Source: SZAS-79 sp038319115 (GTDB lineage: Bacteria > Pseudomonadota > Gammaproteobacteria > Burkholderiales > SG8-39). From it: a stretch of DNA of 17,177 bases. Where the stretch lies: assembly GCA_038319115.1 (NCBI GenBank), contig JBBQCV010000065.1, forward strand, positions 1 to 17,177, written 5' to 3'. The position numbers and the translations under genes were made by a program. Below are positions 13,712 through 17,177 of the stretch, one piece after another. The notes below the pieces were generated by a model. The model made no database searches. It was not told the origin of the DNA and worked only from the letters and a program-made list of their open reading frames with translations. Every line of letters starts with the position of its first letter. Position 1 is the first letter of the stretch.

Positions 13712-13742
13712 TTGACTCCGTTGTCGACAACGGAGTTTAACC
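13712..13742 (+). promoter_or_regulatory. MerR-type promoter/operator for the copper ATPase operon
   Basis: The -35 box TTGACT (13712-13717) and -10 box TTAACC (13737-13742) are separated by 19 bp, the overlong spacer typical of MerR-activated promoters. A perfect 22-bp dyad, ACTCCGTTGTC/GACAACGGAGT (13715-13736), fills the spacer and overlaps the -35 end. The CTCCG...CGGAG ends match the classic mer operator. Transcription should begin near 13749, which rules out the ATG at 13746 as the ATPase start. Confidence 0.9.
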
Positions 13743-13811
13743 TCTATGTACGCAAGCAGACAGTGGCCCGGCGCGGGAGCGGCAAGTATGGGCGATACAG
13801 GAGAATCAACC

Positions 13812-16163
13812 ATGGAACCTATGGCACAGGACGTTGCGGTCGCCGACGAGGGCGCGGCATCGGGCAAGGTCCTCAAGGACCCGGTTTGCGGCATGACGGT
13901 CAAGCCGCAGTCTCCGCACCAACTGGAGCACGCCGGCCGGACCGTGTACTTCTGCAGCGCCGGCTGCAAGGCGAAATTCGCCGCCGACCCTGAGAAGTAT
14001 TCCGTGCCCCCCGAAGAGCGAAAGGCCGAGCCTGCACCCGCGGTCGCGCCCGGCGCGATGTACACCTGCCCCATGCACCCGGAGGTGCGCCAGGACCATC
14101 CGGGCGATTGCCCCAAGTGCGGCATGGCATTGGAGCCGGAGACGCCCAGCCTCGAGGAAGAGGAGAACCCCGAGCTCACCGATTTCCGCCGCCGGTTCTG
14201 GTTCACGCTGCCGCTCACGGTGGTGGTCGCGGGGCTGGCCATGCTGGGGCACCGCTACACTTTCTTTGCCCCGGCCACGCAGAGTTGGATCGAGCTGGTG
14301 CTGTCGACGCCGGTGGTGCTGTGGGCAGGCTGGCCGTTCTTCGTGCGCGGCGTGCGCTCGGTCCTGCAGCGCAGCCCCAATATGTGGACCCTCATCGGCA
14401 TCGGCACCAGCGCGGCGTTTATCTACAGCGTGGTCGCCACGGTCGCCCCGGGCGTGTTCCCCGCTTCGTTCATGGAGATGGGGCGCATCGGCGTTTACTT
14501 CGAGGCCTCGGCTGTGATCATCTCGCTCACGCTGCTGGGGCAGGTGCTCGAGCTGAAGGCGCGCTCCAAAACTTCGGCCGCGATCCGCTCGCTGCTCGGC
14601 CTGTCACCCAAGACCGCGCGCCGCATCAGGGACGACGGCACCGAGGAGGACGTTCCCCTCACCGAGGTGCACAAGGGCGACAAGTTGCGCATCCGGCCGG
14701 GCGAAAAGGTGCCCGTGGACGGCGTGGTGGAAGAGGGTCGCAGCTCGGTCGACGAGTCAATGCTTACCGGCGAGCCGGTGCCGGTGTCCAAGGCAGCCGG
14801 CGACAAGCTGATCGGCGCGACCATCAACGCCTCAGGTGCGCTGGTGATGCGGGCCGAAAAAGTCGGTGCCGAAACCATGCTCGCGCAGATTGTGAACATG
14901 GTCGCCCAGGCGCAGCGCTCCAAGGCGCCCATGCAGCGCATGGCCGACAAGGTGGCGGGCTATTTCGTGGTCTCGGTAGTTGCCGCGGCGGTGCTGACGT
15001 TTTTCGTGTGGGGGTTCTTCGGGCCGCAGCCGAGCTGGGTCTTCGGCCTGATCAACGCGGTGTCGGTGCTCATCATCGCCTGCCCATGCGCATTGGGTCT
15101 TGCCACGCCGATGTCGATCATGGTGGCCACCGGGCGGGCCGCGACCATGGGCGTGCTGTTTCGCGACGCCGCGGCGATCGAGAACTTCCGCCGCGTGGAC
15201 ACGCTCATCATCGACAAGACCGGCACCCTGACCGAGGGCCGGCCGTCCTTCGACCGCACCCATGCGGCCGAGGGGTTCGACGACACTGAAGTGCTGCGCC
15301 TGGCCGCGAGCCTCGACCAGCTGAGCGAGCATCCGCTGGCCGAGGCCATCGTCGGTGCGGCACGCGAGCGCAACCTCAAGCTCGACAAGCCCGAGGGGTT
15401 CGACTCGGGCTCGGGTATCGGGGTCAGTGGCGTGGTGGGCGGGCGCCGAATTGCGCTCGGCAACGGTGCGTTCATGCAGCAGGCCGGCGTCGAAGTGGCA
15501 CCGCTCGCAGCGCAGGCCGAAGAATTGCGTAGCGAGGGCGCGAGCGTCATGCACCTCGCGGTGGAGGGCAAGCTGGCCGGCCTCATCGCGGTGTCCGACC
15601 CGATCAAGGCGAGCACCGCCGAGGCGCTGGGCCAGCTCAAGGCGCTGGGACTGCGAGTGGTGATGGCCACCGGCGACGGGCTCACCACCGCCAATGCGGT
15701 CGGTCGCAAGCTCGGCATCGACGAAGTACACGGCGAGGTGACCCCCGCGGCCAAGCTCGAACTGGTCAACAAGCTGCGCGGCGAAGGGCGCGTGGTGGCC
15801 ATGGCGGGCGACGGCATCAACGATGCGCCGGCGCTGGCCGCCGCTGACATCGGCATCGCGATGGGCACGGGCACCGACGTGGCGATGAACAGCGGCCAGG
15901 TCACGCTGATCAAGGGCGACCTGCGCGGCATTGCGAAGGCCCGTGCACTGTCCGAGGCCACCGTCCGCAACATGAAGCAGAACCTCGGCTTCGCGTTCTT
16001 CTACAACATGCTCGGCATTCCGCTTGCGGCGGGGGTGCTGTACCCCTTCACGGGCCTGTTGCTGTCGCCTATGATCGCGGCTCTTGCGATGAGCCTGAGC
16101 TCGGTGTCGGTCATTTCGAACGCGCTGCGCCTGCGGGTATCGACCCCCATGGAGCACCAATGA
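13812..16163 (+). CDS. copA: P1B-1 type copper (Cu+/Ag+) efflux ATPase with YHS and HMBD domains
   Basis: This 783-residue P-type ATPase exports Cu(I), possibly Ag(I), across the inner membrane. In place of CxxC HMA domains it has an N-terminal YHS domain (about 21-63, DPVCGM and YFCSAGCKAKF) and a heavy-metal-binding HMBD (84-107, YTCPMHPEV...CPKCGM). Membrane segments then surround LTGEPVPV (actuator), CPC (424-426), DKTGTLT with phosphorylated D468, SEHPL (505-509) and GDGINDAP (666-673). The YN (731-732) and M760-x-x-S-S pattern in the last helices marks the P1B-1 Cu+/Ag+ group. ATG 13812 was chosen because AGGAG lies eight bases upstream and the promoter starts transcription near 13749. 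An upstream ATG at 13788 is possible. TGD is followed by G instead of N at 623. Confidence 0.95.
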   Translation: MEPMAQDVAVADEGAASGKVLKDPVCGMTVKPQSPHQLEHAGRTVYFCSAGCKAKFAADPEKYSVPPEERKAEPAPAVAPGAMYTCPMHPEVRQDHPGDCPKCGMALEPETPSLEEEENPELTDFRRRFWFTLPLTVVVAGLAMLGHRYTFFAPATQSWIELVLSTPVVLWAGWPFFVRGVRSVLQRSPNMWTLIGIGTSAAFIYSVVATVAPGVFPASFMEMGRIGVYFEASAVIISLTLLGQVLELKARSKTSAAIRSLLGLSPKTARRIRDDGTEEDVPLTEVHKGDKLRIRPGEKVPVDGVVEEGRSSVDESMLTGEPVPVSKAAGDKLIGATINASGALVMRAEKVGAETMLAQIVNMVAQAQRSKAPMQRMADKVAGYFVVSVVAAAVLTFFVWGFFGPQPSWVFGLINAVSVLIIACPCALGLATPMSIMVATGRAATMGVLFRDAAAIENFRRVDTLIIDKTGTLTEGRPSFDRTHAAEGFDDTEVLRLAASLDQLSEHPLAEAIVGAARERNLKLDKPEGFDSGSGIGVSGVVGGRRIALGNGAFMQQAGVEVAPLAAQAEELRSEGASVMHLAVEGKLAGLIAVSDPIKASTAEALGQLKALGLRVVMATGDGLTTANAVGRKLGIDEVHGEVTPAAKLELVNKLRGEGRVVAMAGDGINDAPALAAADIGIAMGTGTDVAMNSGQVTLIKGDLRGIAKARALSEATVRNMKQNLGFAFFYNMLGIPLAAGVLYPFTGLLLSPMIAALAMSLSSVSVISNALRLRVSTPMEHQ

Positions 16164-16220
16164 AGTTCACCCCCCTGTTCTCCGCGACGCGGATCGCGCC
16201 GGCCAAGTAGAATCCGGCCC

Positions 16221-16619
16221 GTGACCTCCCGGCCCCCCCGCACCTGGCTTGCGCGCGCGACGCTCGCGCTGATGCTGTTCGCCCAGGCGGCGACGGCGTG
16301 GTCGGCGTGCGACCGGCTCGAGCGCTCGCCGGCACTGGCCGTGGCTGCCGCCTCGGCAGCGGCCTCGGCCGCCGCCAGCGGGGATGCGCCCTGCCACGAA
16401 ACCGGCTTTGACCCATTGTGCGTCCAGCATTGCCTGTCCGATGTGCAGGCGATCAAGCAGGCGGTGGCAATCGCATTCTCCCCAGCATCGGAAACACGGG
16501 CGCTGCGGCTGGCGCATCCTGAGCAGGCCTTCAGCGCACGCCCGGCCTCCCCCGTGCGCAGCCCGTCCACCAGCACCGGCCCTCCGCGCCGCATCCTGCT
16601 CCAGTCCTTCCAGGTCTGA
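16221..16619 (+). CDS. Small exported Cys/His protein of the copper operon (DUF2946-like in outline)
   Basis: This 132-residue protein begins with a basic end and a hydrophobic stretch (TLALMLFAQAATAWSA), a credible signal peptide, so it is probably periplasmic. The mature part has an Ala-rich spacer (about 39-53) and one compact motif, PCHETGFDPLCVQHC, with C58, H59, C67, H70 and C71; C30 lies just after the predicted cleavage site. Such a cluster could bind Cu(I). Its place between a copper ATPase and a TolC/CusC-type channel supports a copper role, and similar short cysteine-bearing ORFs are familiar upstream of cusC-like genes, but I cannot name the family with confidence. The start GTG 16221 has only a weak ribosome site. 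The Ser/Pro-rich C-terminus (from about 95) looks unstructured. Confidence 0.7.
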   Translation: MTSRPPRTWLARATLALMLFAQAATAWSACDRLERSPALAVAAASAAASAAASGDAPCHETGFDPLCVQHCLSDVQAIKQAVAIAFSPASETRALRLAHPEQAFSARPASPVRSPSTSTGPPRRILLQSFQV

Positions 16620-16680
16620 TCTCCGCCGGCGTTGCGCGTGCGGGCATGGTGCCCGTGCGTGTCCACCTTGGGAGAGCCAG

Positions 16681-17177
16681 ATGAAAATCCGTTCCCTGCT
16701 GGTCGCAGGCTTTGCGTTGTCGTTGTCCGCGCCACTCGCGGCGCAAACCCTTTCGCTCGAGGAAGCGCTGCGCCTCGCAGAATCGCAGTCCCCACGCCTG
16801 GCGGCGCAGCGCCACTCGGTGGACGCCGCCGCCGAACTGGTGGACCGCGCGACCGAACTGCCCGACCCCAAGCTGCGGCTGGGCCTGGAGAATCTGCCGG
16901 TCACCGGCAGCGACCGGTTTCGCTACGACCGCGATTTCATGACCGCGCGCTCGGTCGGCGTGATGCAGGATTTCCCCAGTGGGGCCAAGCGCAGGGCACG
17001 CGGTGCGCGCGCCGAAGCGATGCGCGTGGTGGAACAGGCCGGACTCGAAGCGCAACGCGCCGCGGTTCACCGTGAAGCCGCTGCCGCTTGGCTCGGCGTG
17101 CACTTCGCGGAAAAGGCGCTCGGCGCGCTCGAGCGCCTCGCCGGGCAATTCCAGTTGCAGATCGACGCGGTCGCGGT
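16681..17177 (+). CDS. TolC/CusC-family outer-membrane efflux channel, 3' end outside window
   Basis: The first 165 codons of a TolC-type outer-membrane factor are visible. MKIRSLLVAGFALSLSAPLA followed by AQ is a clear signal peptide. It is followed by LSLEEALRLAESQSPRLAAQ, the opening helix of the outer-membrane efflux protein domain, then ATELPDPKLRLGLENLPVTG, which is typical of CusC/CzcC-like metal efflux channels, and VGVMQDFPSGAKRRARGARA. The start ATG 16681 has GGGAGA six bases upstream. It sits 61 bases after the Cys/His protein and is presumably in the same copper operon. The membrane fusion and RND components expected for a Cus-like tripartite pump would lie downstream, beyond the window. 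Cu/Ag specificity is inferred from context. Confidence 0.92.
   Translation, partial: MKIRSLLVAGFALSLSAPLAAQTLSLEEALRLAESQSPRLAAQRHSVDAAAELVDRATELPDPKLRLGLENLPVTGSDRFRYDRDFMTARSVGVMQDFPSGAKRRARGARAEAMRVVEQAGLEAQRAAVHREAAAAWLGVHFAEKALGALERLAGQFQLQIDAVA

Noticed and set aside
13746..13811. ATG 13746 as the start of the copper ATPase.
   Set aside because: It lies at or before the predicted transcription start of the MerR-type promoter, while ATG 13812 has a good AGGAG ribosome site.
16160..16210. A 16-codon ORF (MKFTPLFSATRIAPAK) overlapping the copper ATPase stop as ATGA.
   Set aside because: Too short to judge, no homology I can see, and it ends 10 bases before the next gene. It could be a coupling leader peptide but nothing beyond the overlap supports it.
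16641..16655. Hairpin CGGGCA-TGG-TGCCCG between the Cys/His protein and the TolC-like gene.
   Set aside because: Perfect 6-bp stem but no T tract follows, and the genes look cotranscribed; such short GC stems are expected by chance in this GC-rich sequence.
1..17177. CRISPR arrays, tRNA or rRNA genes.
   Set aside because: No regularly spaced direct repeats, no cloverleaf-like sequences and no rRNA motifs were seen.

Overview
The window is GC-rich chromosomal DNA with strong GC-ending codon bias. Its gene families (MucD/DegQ-like protease, PYROXD2-like oxidoreductase, phosphoketolase with acetate kinase, MerR-controlled copper efflux) suggest a member of the Pseudomonadota, most likely a betaproteobacterium. 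That placement is inference from gene content and composition only.

Layout. Positions 3-884: 3' part of a Do-like periplasmic protease with two PDZ domains. 976-3039, minus strand: an enolase-superfamily (mandelate racemase subgroup) enzyme preceded by a NYN-LOTUS (LabA-like) putative RNase, 15 bases apart and probably cotranscribed. A 17-bp palindrome covers the start of the NYN gene, in the gap to the divergent PYROXD2-like oxidoreductase (3080-4678).

Positions 4677-7069 are visibly richer in A+T and read as a small degenerate integron. An N-terminal scrap of an integron integrase (intI), frameshifted and cut off beside the oxidoreductase stop codon, points left. A candidate attI and four gene cassettes run right. 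Each cassette ends in an imperfect palindrome with attC architecture. Contents: a DUF4258-like/DUF2283 pair, a hicA/hicB pair, an unrecognised 99-residue protein, and a DUF4160/DUF2442 pair. Three of the four cassettes are therefore two-gene toxin-antitoxin-like modules. Two attC sites contain intrinsic-terminator-like hairpins, the hicA stop codon appears to be lost, and the DUF2442 reading frame runs through its own attC.

Positions 7108-7569, minus strand: a PaaI-type hotdog thioesterase. From 7705 to 13268, plus strand, is a compact operon: acetate kinase, phosphoketolase, a histidine-phosphatase-family protein and a glutathionylspermidine-synthetase-like (circularly permuted) ATP-grasp protein. 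They are separated by 4 bases or overlap by 4 bases. Phosphoketolase would make acetyl phosphate from xylulose-5-P or fructose-6-P, and acetate kinase would convert it to acetate and ATP. The roles of the last two genes are unknown.

Positions 13294-17177 form a copper (or silver) efflux block. A minus-strand MerR-family regulator faces a textbook MerR-type promoter (19-bp spacer filled by a perfect dyad) that drives a P1B-1 copper ATPase with YHS and HMBD metal-binding domains, a small cysteine/histidine-bearing exported protein, and the start of a TolC/CusC-type outer-membrane channel that runs off the window.
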